DNA of 64,000 bases from Diogma glabrata (GCA_963693315.1 OY856188.1:220924263-220988262); one strand, 5' to 3'. Shown: positions 35,756 to 46,808, numbered from the stretch's first letter. Notes: generated by a model not told the origin, from the sequence alone. Made by a program: numbers and translations.

Positions 35756-36127
35756 CAAAAAAATTCAAAAAATCGCTATAACGCCAACTGGAAAAATAAA
35801 ACTCTATATAAAAAAAAAATCAAAAGGATTTAATCAAAAACACCAATTTTTTGCATATGGCAATGTTCATTGTTTATTGCAAATGGGGTGAATCAGTAGG
35901 GCTATGATTTAGAAGGTTTTGATTTCTTCCAAATTTTATTCTCATTTCAATTTCAATTTATGCTTTGCGTGCGGATAGGCATATTATTTTGGATTGTGAT
36001 TTTATTTCAGGCTTAAAAAAATATTTGTTTTAAAATTTGTGCACATGCACATGGGTCCCCTAGTTGAATTATATTTTTGTATATTATAAAATCTCCGGGT
36101 CGCGCGCTTTCAAGAGTTGATAACCCT

Positions 36128-36287
36128 ATCTCCACTTTACACACCTTTAATCAAATGAAATAGCATATTTAAATAACTGATATCAGCATGAAAATGTATT
36201 TTCCTTTTCTTCCTCTGTCTCATTTCTTTTGAATTTCATTATAATAAAACAATTTACCGCCAACAACAATAAAACAAAAAAACAGTA
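36128..36287 (+). other. PLE 3' end resumes
   Basis: After the TIR element the PLE continues with TACACACC; the frame of the endonuclease ends within six codons. AT-rich 3' UTR follows. Confidence 0.6.
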
Positions 36288-36738
36288 TAGTAGAATTTTT
36301 TTGCCAGCGAATTTTTGACAGCTAGGACGCAGCAAGAGATAAAAGATGAGACAAAAAGTAAATCAGAGATGTATTATTTATTTTGGGATAAATTTGTTTT
36401 CAAAACAATTATATTAGTTAAATTTCTACTTCTAGTTCGTACCATTTGTTTGTTGTGATATTTGTTTCCATAGGCGTCGTTATTTTTATTATAATTATTT
36501 TTAATTATCAAAATTTTGTTACATTGCCAACAAAATCATTAATATTTTTACTAGTTTTTGGTTTTCTATTATAATTGGTGGAATTTCAATAGTAATTTAT
36601 TAATTTTTATGAGTTTTTTTTGTCCATTTCAATGTGACCCCAATAGTTTTTTTTAATATTTTAATCGAGACACTGAATGTGTAAACAATATGCGCATAAC
36701 AAACAAATTTTGTGTTCGCTGGCAAAAAAATTCTACTA
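36288..36738. mobile_element. TA-flanked MITE, 451 bp
   Basis: Perfect 24-bp terminal inverted repeats starting TAGTAGAATTTTTTTGCCAG, with TA on both sides (36286-36287, 36739-36740), as for Tc1/mariner-type MITEs. It is noncoding. Confidence 0.85.
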
Positions 36739-37045
36739 TAGATATATATGATGCTAGCTGTTAGTTAATTTATAGTTTTAAACAAAGTTTTTTAATCAGT
36801 AATATTTGTGTGATTTTAATTTAAGTTTTTATGATTTTAATTTGGCTGTGTAATTTTTGTAAAAAGTTTTAAAAAATAACTTATTTTACCTTAGGCTTTT
36901 AATTTTATTAAATCAATTTAATGTGTTTTGTGAAAATAAAGTATAGTAGTTACTAGTTAGTATAATCATACCATTACAATCATCTGAACGATAAATCTCA
37001 TGTAAGCAGTTTTTATTTAAAAAATCTTAAAATATTTATTTAAAC

Positions 37046-37075
37046 CTGAAGATGCCAACAAGAAATTGGCGAAAT
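37046..37075 (+). ncRNA. Hammerhead-like motif at the PLE right end
   Basis: CTGAAGAT, a GCCAA/TTGGC stem with a 7-base loop, then GAAAT. It is the inverted partner of 24614-24644. Confidence 0.35.
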
Positions 37076-37186
37076 ATAGTTGTATAAAAGACAAAAAATG
37101 TTTTTTTAAATAACTCACAAAAAAGTTGACCAAAAATCTGATGCCCAAGTGTGGGACAAAAACAATAAATTATAATATTTAAGCAA

Positions 37187-37679
37187 AGGTCGATAAGACT
37201 TAAAGTCTTAAAAACAAAAATAAAAATATAATCAATGTTAACAGTAACAATTAAAGTAAAAATCTAATGAAATAAATTTATGGAAATCAAATCCAGACAA
37301 TTCGTTAATTAATTATAATAAGAAAGCAGAACAAGTGTCGATGTCAAATATTTCAAGTTCTTCAATATCTTTAACTTCAGCCAGCTCATCAGATTTATTT
37401 CCACAACTTCCAATATTTATTCTGCCATTTTAAAGATGAATAGTTTAGAAAAAGATAATGAATTGAGTGATTCGATAACTGCAGTTGACGATGATAGTGA
37501 AAAATAATAATTTAGTTCAATCATGGTTTGGTGATAGTGCTACACATCAAATTCTCCATATATTAGATACAACATCTCCAACAACATCTCGTATCATCAT
37601 ACTCATCGGGGAATTCAACGCCACTAGCAGCCATTCTATATATTAAAATCTACCTCCACTCAACGCAGTACCATCTAAA
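37187..37679 (+). repeat. LTR 2, second part (inferred)
   Basis: It lies between the PLE right end and a PBS-like TGGTGACCCGACAATGAAC (37682-37700). Taken with 24284-24499 it would give an LTR of about 0.7 kb, close to LTR 1. This join is inferred from position only. Confidence 0.35.
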
Positions 37680-39059
37680 ACTGGTGACCCGACAATGAAC
37701 AATGGAGTCAACTGTAAGAAGCATCAATTTTATAATTCAATTCATTTTTTTTCTTTCTTAATTTAAATTAGTGCTTGCTTCATTTTATTGTAAAAAATTT
37801 AATTTTATTATAATATTTTTTTTTCACAGCGACACAACACTCTTCTCGTAGTGATCAGTCACAGTGATCACATATTCTTCCTGCTACCTAGTCATTTCTC
37901 CTATTTAGCAATAATCTTGTTTCCTCCTAGTGACACATTCTTTTTTTTTCTCTCCAAATTCTTATTTTTCGGTTTTGAAGCCACGTCAACTTCTTGTAGT
38001 GCGATTAATTTTTTTAAATTTTCTTTTGGTTTTTAAATCGATACCATGGACCGAAGCTTAAGATCTTCTTCCTTCGTAAGACCTACTACTCTCTAGTAGG
38101 CCGAATTAATCACCTTCTTTCTTCATAAGACCCACTCCACTGTCCTTAACTCTTGGACCGAAACAAATTTCTTCTAATTTTCTGATTTTTTTTTTAATTT
38201 ACTATCTCTAGCGTTACCCATATGTTAACATAACATGACTATCTTCTCACGTTAACCATCTATCTGTTGACAAAACATGCAGTATGGTCCTTATGGATAT
38301 AAAAATCAGAGTTCATCTAAATAGGTAGAACCTCCAAATATCTGATCTTAAAGGAATATCCCCATCGTTACCCATATGTTTTACAACATGAACATCTTCT
38401 GACGTTAACCATTTATCTGTTGACGAACAGGTATGGTTCTTATGGATATTTAAAACGACATTTCGTCGTTAATCAGATATTTCTTCTCAAAGCGATCTTT
38501 TTCTATAGTACACGTCTCCAAGGTAAACATTGGTCTCAGTCAACTTTGTACTGTCAGGCTTTACCAAACTTGTGTTATCATATGCACTCCTTTGCTTACG
38601 CTAAATTTCTGCTTGCTCTTGCTTTTAACAGCTACTTTTCGAAAAATTAACTAATATTCAAGTTTGTACATGCTAGTATTGTCTCTGTCAACTTTGTTCT
38701 GTCAGACATTCAGCATCACCGACGTTACTTTTCTGCTTCTCGTATTTTAAACGATCTTTTTAACCTATGGTACACATCTCCACAAATATTGGTCTCAGGC
38801 AACTCAGCTCTGTCAGACCTATATCTCCACTCGTGTTACCATAACTCCATAATTGTTCGTTTCTTTTTTTTTTACAGAACTCCAATTCGTAAGACCCATA
38901 ATTTCTCTCTCCACCAACTGGTATCGTTTTCTAAACAACATCTCCAAATTTAATCTTTTTCGCTACAACTACTTAAGTAAAACTCTTTCCTTCTTTCCTC
39001 TCAACTCTACTTAATTTCTTTATTTATATCGTTCCATCTTCGATGGCACTAGGGGAGAG
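37680..39059 (+). mobile_element. Internal region of the nonautonomous LTR element
   Basis: PBS-like site at 37682 and polypurine tract AGGGGAGAG (39051-39059) directly before LTR 3. No gag or pol is found. The inside is pyrimidine-rich and built of degenerate repeats: 38208-38305 resembles 38363-38455, and 38510-38600 resembles 38765-38850. Confidence 0.55.
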
Positions 39060-39500
39060 TGTTGTGGCGAACATTTAAATTAAAAAAATGTTTTCAAAAT
39101 TTTAATTGTAGCAAGCGATTTTTTTTATCGTTTAAAATTATTAAAAAACAAAATAGTTTTATAGTTAGTTAATAGTTCTGGTTGTTCATTTTTTGAATAA
39201 AGTTTGTTTTTCCAAATTTCAATAAATATTTAAAAAATTCTCTTATAATGTTTTTGTCTTTTAAAAAATGTTTAAAACTTGAAATAAAAATTATTTAAAA
39301 ATAGTATATTTATGAATAATTCATTATGTTATAATGGGAAATATGAAAATTAGTGTGTTGAAAGTGAAGAAGGATTTGAATTTTCAAAGCTAGATGTTAA
39401 TAGTGAACAAACAATAATAATCCAATCATACATAGAAAAACAGATAAGCTGTAAATTACAATTTCTCTTTATGAATCCAAATGAAAAATGGCAATACATC
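39060..39500 (+). repeat. LTR 3 of the nonautonomous LTR element
   Basis: Begins TGTTGTGGCGAACATTTAAA after a polypurine tract and matches LTR 1 (23586-24015) closely over about 430 bases. The end is replaced by unrelated sequence at about 39498. Confidence 0.7.
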
Positions 39501-40856
39501 TTTCTTTTTGAATCGGTTTTTTTTTTGTTCACAAATTTTAACAAATTTCAATTATTTTCTCTTCACGATATCGAAACGCGTGCAAAAAAAATTTGATATC
39601 ATCACCCGTATCAAATGACCGTTTCTTCTTTTTTATTTTACTAACGCCGATTAGAAAGAATTTTTATAATTATTGAGGACCAAATCGATAATCAATCTAT
39701 TTATTTCACCACTGATTTCTATTCTTTTATTTTTTTATTCGTATCAAAAAAAAATATTCGCGAGCCTCAACAATATCAGTTTGAATATATATATTCATAA
39801 ATTTTCTTTTTTTCACGATTTAATTTATTTGATTTTAAAACAAAAGAGACCGAACTCGATAATTTTCAATTTAGTGATTTAAAATCGATGAACTTATTGA
39901 TTTTTATGAAAAAATCGAACTGAGAGATTTGTATCAAAATACATGGTTTAAATATTCTAAACGAATGGGAGCGAAGGAGATGACCATTCAAAAAAATTGT
40001 ATATTTCTTTCCGTTGTTGTGGTATTATCCCTTTTCAAAAGAAAAAAATCAATCACGATCATTATCATACTGTCTCAACATCGCATTACAAAACCCATAT
40101 ATCATTTAAATTCTGTTTCATTTGATTATCGTCGATCATGAACAGAAACTGACAAACATATCTAATTTTGTGTTTGTTTACGTTGCAGTTATTAAAAATT
40201 ATAGAGAGAACGAAATAACAATAACCACGAAATGCAACAATTTGTTAACAGTTTAATTAAACAGCTGATTTACAATCCCATTACTATTGCAATCCCAAAC
40301 ATTTCAATAGGAGATTGTATCTGATAGTATCAACGAAAAAATAGAAAAATGCAATTACAACTACATGAGTTTTACTTTTGTTTGATTAAAACAAAGTAGA
40401 AGAATGTTTACGAATTTAAGCAATGTTAATTGTGAGATTGATAGTTTTTTTAATAGAAATTGATACTGAAGCAACACGACGTAATTAATTAATTAATGCA
40501 TTAATTAATTAACGCGATTAATTAATGGTATTGATAATGAACCAGGTAATGTATTTTTGTTGTACTAAGTTGTTGTTTTATGTAGTTACGGATGTTGAAT
40601 TTTAGGATTACCAAGTAGTCAGTTTATAAGAGAGAGAAAAGATAGAACAGTGTGGTGACTGAAGAGAATGTATCCTTGACTGTTCGTTGATCGTTAAAAT
40701 CTCACTACCAAGGCATACATTTCCTTCAATCTACCAATACAGAACCTGAACTCGTTCTGGAGCGGGGTGTAGACTCCCTTATAAATACCACTGGTTGGAT
40801 AACACGATGGATTGTGTCATAACAGTTAGTAGTTAAAAAAATTCTATATATACCTC

Positions 40857-40956
40857 GGTTGAGAAGACTAATATAGACCTCGAACATTATATCCCTTGGC
40901 GCTACGCGCCTCAGGATCTAAAAGTTCTCGGTCAATAATAGCTTACTTCTCAACCT
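40857..40956. repeat. Palindrome with GC-rich tip
   Basis: Left arm 40857-40885 (starts GGTTGAGAAG) pairs imperfectly with right arm 40924-40956. The tip holds GGCGCTACGCGCC (40898-40910), itself a mini-hairpin. Confidence 0.75.
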
Positions 40957-41044
40957 TGTTCTATAATGTACTATTTTAATCGTTGTAGTCCAAACAAATT
41001 TTATTTTTTATAAAACATTCATTTTTATTTTATTCTGACGACGC

Positions 41045-41071
41045 GTTTCTGCTTTACTCCAAAGCAGAAAC
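41045..41071. repeat. Perfect 11-bp hairpin
   Basis: GTTTCTGCTTT, loop ACTCC, AAAGCAGAAAC. It lies 224 bases before the exon 2 acceptor. Confidence 0.85.
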
Positions 41072-41294
41072 ATAATGTTCATAATGTTGCACAATAAATA
41101 TAGATAAATTCAGCCGAGGTTAAAATATAAAAACAATTTATATGCGAGATAAAAATGATCCTTTGAAAACTACTTTTCACATCTTTCATTATTTTTATTC
41201 AATTTTTTTAAGTTGCTTTTAACTTTTTGAACAACAAAAGTTTGTTTTTTAACCAAATTTTTAATTTGATTAATTTTTGTATTTTTTTTTTCAG

Positions 41295-41648
41295 GTGCGT
41301 GCGCATTATTTACATATTAATCGGATTCGTTGCGTTCTATCCCATCCTTTTTATTTTTAAAGAATTAATATTGCCATTACCAGCTGAACTACCATATTTA
41401 CCCATCAATAGTAATGTTTTTAATTACATGATCAACTTCGCATATCAAGTAGTTAATGCTGTCGCTGTAATCAACTGTTTGATTGTATCAGATGGACTAT
41501 TTCTTGTATTCGTTCAACATATAACAATGGAGTTTCAAATTGTAAATGAATGTTTACAAACATTTGAGAAATTTGATGACAGCTATCCAGTTAAAACGAG
41601 AATGGATTTCATATCAAAGACGATAACAATTCATCAGAACGCTGTTGA
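41295..41648 (+). CDS. Insect odorant receptor (7tm_6), exon 2
   Basis: The acceptor TTTTTTTTTTCAG ends at 41294 and the donor GTAAGT starts at 41649. One base completes the split codon from exon 1 and the frame is then open for about 117 codons. It encodes TM3 (IIYILIGFVAFYPILFIF), an extracellular loop with LPLPAELPYLPIN, and TM4 (YQVVNAVAVINCLIVSDGLF), then the cytoplasmic loop before TM5. The loop and TM4 follow the usual Or pattern. It ends in phase 2, matching exon 3. No stops or shifts are present, which argues for a working gene despite the large intron. Confidence 0.8.
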
Positions 41649-41819
41649 GTAAGTGCAACTTTCATGTATGTAGTTCGGCATAAAAAGTTATTGGTTATGT
41701 TTTTCTGATTATATTTATCACATTGAGTGCTTTTACATCAATCATCAACGACTTTAAACAAAAACAGTACACGAAATATATTGTAAGCAAATTGTGTTAA
41801 TTTTTTGTTTTTATTCTAG

Positions 41820-42181
41820 ACACCTCGGGCTCTTAAACAAAATGTTTTCGATGATAATTATGTGGCAGTTTTCGGCTCATTTACTAATACTTTGTTTTGG
41901 AGGCTATATACTAACAACGAACGAGGATTTTGATCAATTTGCAATAGCAGGCTTAGTCATAGCGTTATTTCATGTTTTTGCTTATAACTTTTTTGGAAAT
42001 CGCATTAAGGAGCATCATTCTAAAATTAGTGAATCAGCGTACTGTACAAAATGGTATAGTTTGCCAGTTAAAGAACAGAAATTAATTTTGATGATAATAA
42101 AATATGCACAAAGTAATATTGCTCTGACTGCGGGTGGTTTTATAGAGTGTTCATACGATTGTTTTATACTCGTAAGTTGGA
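41820..42181 (+). CDS. Insect odorant receptor (7tm_6), exon 3
   Basis: Acceptor TTTATTCTAG ends at 41819; donor GTAAGT starts at 42182 in phase 0. The exon encodes TM5 (MWQFSAHLLILCFGGYIL), TM6 (GLVIALFHVFAYNFFGNRIK), the conserved N-F-F-G-N-R segment that corresponds to the C-Y-F-G-N motif of many Ors, a KWYSLPVKEQKLILMIIKYA helix and the start of TM7 (NIALTAGGFIECSYDCFIL). About 15-30 C-terminal residues are still needed. If intron 3 were retained, the frame would add 20 residues and stop at 42243. Confidence 0.85.
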
Positions 42182-43569
42182 AATACGAGTATAGAGTACA
42201 CGTTTCACAGCCTGTTGATTTTTGTTTATTCGTAGATTATTAAAACAAGTTTCTCATATTATACAGTGTTGAAGGCGCTTAGCACATAAATGCTCCTTTA
42301 TTGAAAAATGTATTGAGCTGCACCAACCACGCACAATTAATATAATTGATGTTGCATCTATAGTGAATTGTTACGAGAGATGTTTTATTATTAACCACAC
42401 TCGAAGAAAGGCGAATTTATTCATATTTGGAACGAATCATACATGATAGTTTTCTTTTGATTCGAATCTGCAATGTACGCACCTAAAACTAATTTGATAT
42501 GGACAAAGGTATTATGATTTGTTATTTTCATTTGTTTGGTTTGATATCTTCAAAATATTTTGGATGCTATACTTTTATATTCCAAAGTTTAAGTTCTTCC
42601 GATATTTTTCTGTAAGAAAAGCTCGAGTTTTGTGCAAAAATAATGTAAAATACTTCGAAAACAAAACTACTACAACAACTAAACTTTAGCAGTTTCACCA
42701 ATACAAAAAATGTGAATATCAACTGAAATAAAATCAAAATTGTTAAAAGTGTATGTTGATTAAATAAAAAGCAATAAATCTCTAACATGATTTTCAAATA
42801 TTAAAATATTTATTTTTTATAATTTAATTGAATTTTTGTGCTTTTATTAATTTGGTTAAAGTTTTATGTTCTTGAAGCCAAAATTTCCAGTTTTTCCAAT
42901 GTAGTTGTAGCCTAACTATTTCATCCAAATAAGGTCAAAATTGTTTAACTATACTTTTAAAGTGATTGCAAATCACGGTTGTAGCCAACCTTTCATTGAA
43001 TTTGTAGCAGTTTATCGCTGCACCAGCTGCACCAAATTAAACAATTCTAACAAATGAAATGACAAATGAAATTTTCGTACGCACCGCACCGCATTGCGTT
43101 GCATATATTTATCTTAAAATAATTGTGAATAAGCTTTAAACAAATAAAATGGTTTCGGTTGAAGGGGATAGAAGGGCTGCCTGATAAAATAATTGTCATT
43201 TACCTCAGAGTAGCATTTTCTAAGTTCTCTAATAATAATTTTAAGATAGCCACGCTTTTTCTGGCGTTTAAAAAATTAATCAATTATAATTTTTTTGTAC
43301 GAGTAAACCGTAAAATTCACTTTTGCGATTCAAAAATTGTACATAAGGCAGGCCTTTTTTCCTATTTAAATAACAATGCTAAAAGTGAAATAGCAATGCC
43401 TAAAATTGAAATAACAATGCCTAATGTTATTGTATTACTATTATTTCGAAAACTACTTTGATAAAATAATTTTCTAAAAAATTTTTTACTATTTTGTGTA
43501 TATATATGTATTTTTATTTATGCAAATAATACAGAATCTTACTCGTACAAAAAATCTTGTATGCAATTC
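42182..43569. other. Downstream of exon 3, no final receptor exon found
   Basis: Candidate acceptors were read for an exon ending the receptor (K-x-x-Y-S-x-x-T-x-L type) without success. The sequence is AT-rich. An open frame at 43159-43461 has no recognisable similarity. Confidence 0.5.
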
Positions 43570-43669
43570 AGGCATAAAGTATCTTTTTTGCTTTCGAGTG
43601 ATTGTTTCTCTCGACTAACCCCTCGAGCAACAATTTCACTCTCAAGCGGAAAAGACATACTTTATGCCC
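43570..43669. repeat. Imperfect palindrome, about 40-bp arms
   Basis: Left arm from AGGCATAAAGTATCTTTTTT (43570) pairs with the right arm ending ACATACTTTATGCCC at 43669. The tip is CTCGACTAACCCCTCGAG. Confidence 0.75.
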
Positions 43670-43765
43670 TTAATACATAAATGACTATTTTTCTCCATGT
43701 TAATTGTATTGCCAAGCGATTTTTGCTGTTAAGTTTATATAAATTGGTCATTTACTTACATTATG

Positions 43766-43907
43766 TGCATCTTATACAATACCGACAACATGACAATTAT
43801 AAACTGAGAAACCAGCTTTGTTTCCGAATAAATACCTTTGACAGCGATTTTCGTAATAACTCACCATTAATAAGAATGCCATGTAACCATAATGCGAAAT
43901 TTAACAA
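43766..43907 (+). mobile_element. Scrap of the Jockey/CR1-type element
   Basis: About 142 bases match 35362-35503 (the 3' end of the RT ORF, including ATAATGCNAAATTTAACAAC). It ends directly at the (TA)n tract. Confidence 0.85.
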
Positions 43908-43908
43908 C

Positions 43909-44157
<249 letters not shown>

Positions 44158-44319
44158 TAAGTTTTTTGGTTAAAGCCAATTAATAAAACAATATTTTTAA
44201 AATTGTTTATCCAACAATTGTTTCGGTTTTTTTTTGACTGTTAGTTTTTCATAATAAGTTTTTCATATTTATGTTAATTATTGTTTATTTTTTGTATAAG
44301 ATTTTTTTGAAAGAAAATT

Positions 44320-44351
44320 ATCCCCGAAGATGGTTTATTAAAACCGAAACA
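44320..44351 (+). ncRNA. Third hammerhead-like PLE motif, next to the gap
   Basis: CCGAAGAT, stem GGTTTA/TAAAACC, then GAAAC: the same layout as at 37046. It suggests another PLE end, cut by the assembly gap. Confidence 0.3.
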
Positions 44352-44551
44352 NNNNNNNNNNNNNNNNNNNNNNNNNNNNNNNNNNNNNNNNNNNNNNNNN
44401 NNNNNNNNNNNNNNNNNNNNNNNNNNNNNNNNNNNNNNNNNNNNNNNNNNNNNNNNNNNNNNNNNNNNNNNNNNNNNNNNNNNNNNNNNNNNNNNNNNNN
44501 NNNNNNNNNNNNNNNNNNNNNNNNNNNNNNNNNNNNNNNNNNNNNNNNNNN
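44352..44551. other. Assembly gap
   Basis: Exactly 200 N; the round length suggests a placeholder. The left side ends in a PLE-like motif and the right side starts inside an RTE-like ORF. Confidence 0.98.
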
Positions 44552-45325
44552 AAGAGAAAGTGTGAGAAGATTGAAAGCTTCAATAAGGAACATCAATCGC
44601 GTAACTTCTTTCAACAGGTTAAAACCTTAAAGAAGGGCCCTCAAACTAGATCGACTGCTATTCAAAACGAAGATGGGGAGCTACAAGTAGACCTTAAAAA
44701 TATTTTACATACTTGGGCCGCTTATTTTGAGAAACTTCTCAACCTAAGTGACCAGCAACAAGTCGGGCGACGAGCAAAGCTTATTCGTGCGTCAAAGGTA
44801 CATGTAGACGAACCAACCACAGAGGAATTCGAAGCGGCGCCTTCGAAATTAAAACGCAATAAAGCACCTGGTATCGATGATATAACATCCGAAATCATTG
44901 CACATGGCGGTGAAACTCTATCCTTAAGATTGTTTGAACTTGTTCAAATGAACTGGAGAACTGAAACCATGCCACAGGACTGGAACTCAGCTATGCTGAT
45001 ACCAATCCATAAAACAGGTTATCGCTTACAATGTGCAAACTACAGGGGAATTGCTCTACTCTGCACAGCATATAAGATCTTTTCCTACATTTTGCTAGCC
45101 AAAATCAATCCTTTTGCTGAACAACTGTTTGGAGAATATCAGTGCGGCTTCTGGCAAGGCCGAGGTACCACCGATGCACTTTTCTCGATAAGGATAATTT
45201 TGGAAAAGTGTCGAGAGTTCAACATACCTGTATTCCAACTCTTCATCGATTTCAGGCAGGCCTACGACTCTCTCGAACGAGAGGCTCTATGGTCTACTCT
45301 GGTGTCAATAGGGAATCCCTGCTAA
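44552..45325 (+). pseudogene. RTE-like copy 3, linker and RT fingers
   Basis: The frame is open from the gap edge. It includes KIESFNKEHQSRNFFQQVKT, NKAPGIDDITSEII, NYRGIALLCTAYKIFSYILL, GRGTTDALFSIRIILEKC and LFIDFRQAYDS (RT motif A). It ends at a TAA at 45323-45325 created by a one-base insertion (AATAGGGAATCCC here against AATGGGAATTCC in copy 2). Beyond it the protein resumes in the shifted frame at 45345. The motif A aspartate is kept. Confidence 0.85.
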
Positions 45326-45344
45326 ACTGGTATCACTATGCAAA

Positions 45345-46337
45345 ATGACAGTACAGAACTCTCAATGCTGTGTACGAGTAGAGAACGAAATATCAAAGTT
45401 TTTTAAAGTCGACTCCGGGTTAAAACAAGGTGATGCTATCTCTTCTATACTGTTTAATCTAGCCTTGGAATATGTGTGCCGTCAAAAGAAACTACCGACT
45501 AACAACAATATCTGGTCAATAAACTCAGTACAGATGATCGCGTACGCTGATGATGTTGTCATCCTCGGCCGAAGTGAAGCTGTTATGAGTGAGGCTTTCA
45601 AGTCGCTTGAGAGTGGTGCTAGAAAAATTGGTCTTCAAATTAACTATGAGAAAACCAAACATATGAATGTTTCAAGAGAGGCTGAGAAGAAAGATTTGAT
45701 GTGCGGCGATGAAAGAATTGAGGGAGTTGAATCTTTTAAATATTTGGGATCCATGCTTGACTCAAACAACAGCATACTTACAGATATAAAAGATCGAATC
45801 GCTGCAGGTAATCGAACTTTCTACTCAATTAAACCTCTTAATGGATCACCGTATGTATCCACTAACACCAAACTCAAGTTATACAAGACGTTGATTAGAC
45901 CGGTGGTGATGTATGGGTCACAAACGTGGACACTTACACAAAATGACGAATCGCATTTATCTGTGTTTGAGCGTAAGATCCTACGCTACATTTTTGGTCT
46001 ACTTAAGACAGACGATGGAGAGTACAGAACGCGATATAACGTTGAGATCAGAGACCTTCTTGAGGGTCCAGATATAATAGGTTGTGTCCCTTCCAACAGG
46101 ATTGCTTGGTTTGGGCATGTTCTACGAGCCGATTCACAGTCTGGAATGATTAGAAAAATGTACGTTAGTACCCCAAGGAGTGGGCGACCGCGAGGTAGAC
46201 CACGACTGCAATGGGAGACGGACGTAATAAACGACCTTAAAAAAATCGACTGCCATGGTAATTATGTCGCTGTTGCGAATGACCGTGGTGAATATTCGAA
46301 GCTGATTAGCCTGGCAACGCTGCAACATGGAGCATGA
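45345..46337 (+). pseudogene. RTE-like copy 3, RT palm to C-terminus
   Basis: 330 codons intact to the natural stop: VDSGLKQGDAIS (motif B), IAYADDVVILGRS (catalytic YADD), LIRPVVMYGSQTWTLTQND, RYIFGLLKTDDGEYRTRYN, the W-F-G-H-V-L-R motif and the GRPRGRPRLQWETD tail. The codon before the first Met is AAA, where copy 2 has TAA. So copy 3 keeps the junction that copy 2 lost, while copy 2 keeps the frame that copy 3 lost about 20 bases upstream. Confidence 0.9.
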
Positions 46338-46560
46338 ACGCCAATAAAAAAAAAATTATTGTAAGTTTGTTAGATGTGGAACGTCTACCAAAATTCTAGT
46401 TTTGAATTTTTGTCCACCTTCACAAAAATCAATTTATGTCAATTCTGAATCTTGAGCACTAGTAGATTCTGCCGAAATCCGTTACATATAGAACATCGAG
46501 TAGGAGATTGACCGGTGCCATATAAAGTGCACATACAGGATTTACTTATATATACAGGAC

Positions 46561-46562
46561 TT

Positions 46563-46614
<52 letters not shown>
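46561..46614. repeat. (TA)n microsatellite
   Basis: About 50 bases of TA directly before the Gypsy LTR candidate. Confidence 0.9.
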
Positions 46615-46616
<2 letters not shown>

Positions 46617-46808
46617 TAGGATCACCCTATTTTAATAACCAACTTTAAAGCTATAAAATATAACAGTAAAACCAGTTAGAATAATGTATCATTAACTTTG
46701 TTAAATTATTATAAAATCACATTTTAATTTGAAGTCAATAAATCAAGACGTGTTTTTGGAAAGAATATTCTACATTAACTTAAGTTGTTTTTGGTTAAGA
46801 TCTCTACT
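46615..46808 (+). repeat. Candidate short 5' LTR (194 bp)
   Basis: It begins AGTAGGATCACCC and ends TCTCTACT, inverted AGTAG/CTACT ends, just before the PBS. With no second copy for comparison the left edge is a guess. Confidence 0.4.

Larger units (their letters stand above)
33266..36127. mobile_element. TIR DNA element with 10-bp target duplication
   Basis: Starts AGGGTTACCAACT and ends with inverted AGGGTTATCAACT; both ends then share CCCGGAGA about 25 bases in. The flanks are ATCTCCACTT (33256-33265) and ATCTCCACTT (36128-36137), an exact 10-bp duplication. A long duplication of this kind suggests a Mutator-like element, but no transposase is present. About 1.6 kb of its length is a Jockey-type retrotransposon. 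Confidence 0.75.
24500..37186 (+). mobile_element. Penelope-like element with nested insertions
   Basis: An inverted repeat of about 160 bp (about 24500-24660 and 37035-37186) bounds a + strand Penelope-like element (PLE) encoding RT and a GIY-YIG endonuclease. Nested inside are a hAT transposon (26035-32474), a partial tandem duplicate (32769-33381), a TIR element (33266-36127) holding a Jockey-type element, and a MITE (36288-36738). Inverted or tandem partial copies at the ends are a known habit of PLEs. The TSD of the element is not evident. Coding parts carry several frameshifts. Confidence 0.75.
39501..41294. other. End of receptor intron 1, no gene
   Basis: No gene. It holds a TTAATTAA-rich palindromic patch (40478-40528), a palindrome (40857-40956) and a perfect hairpin (41045-41071). 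A pyrimidine tract and CAG at 41283-41294 form the acceptor of receptor exon 2. Confidence 0.55.
44552..46358 (+). mobile_element. RTE-like non-LTR retrotransposon, copy 3
   Basis: Plus-strand copy from the linker after the endonuclease to an A-rich tail (about 46346-46358). The endonuclease and 5' UTR are presumably in or beyond the gap. Highly similar to copy 2. Confidence 0.9.

Noticed and set aside
23586..39500. A single 15.9-kb LTR retrotransposon bounded by LTR 1 and LTR 3
   Set aside because: A second LTR-like sequence with its own PBS and polypurine signals lies at 24284. The intervening DNA is made of other, separately bounded elements.
43159..43461. 100-codon frame as the last receptor exon
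   Set aside because: Its sequence lacks the terminal TM7 pattern of Ors, its start is not at a good acceptor, and its composition is AT-driven.
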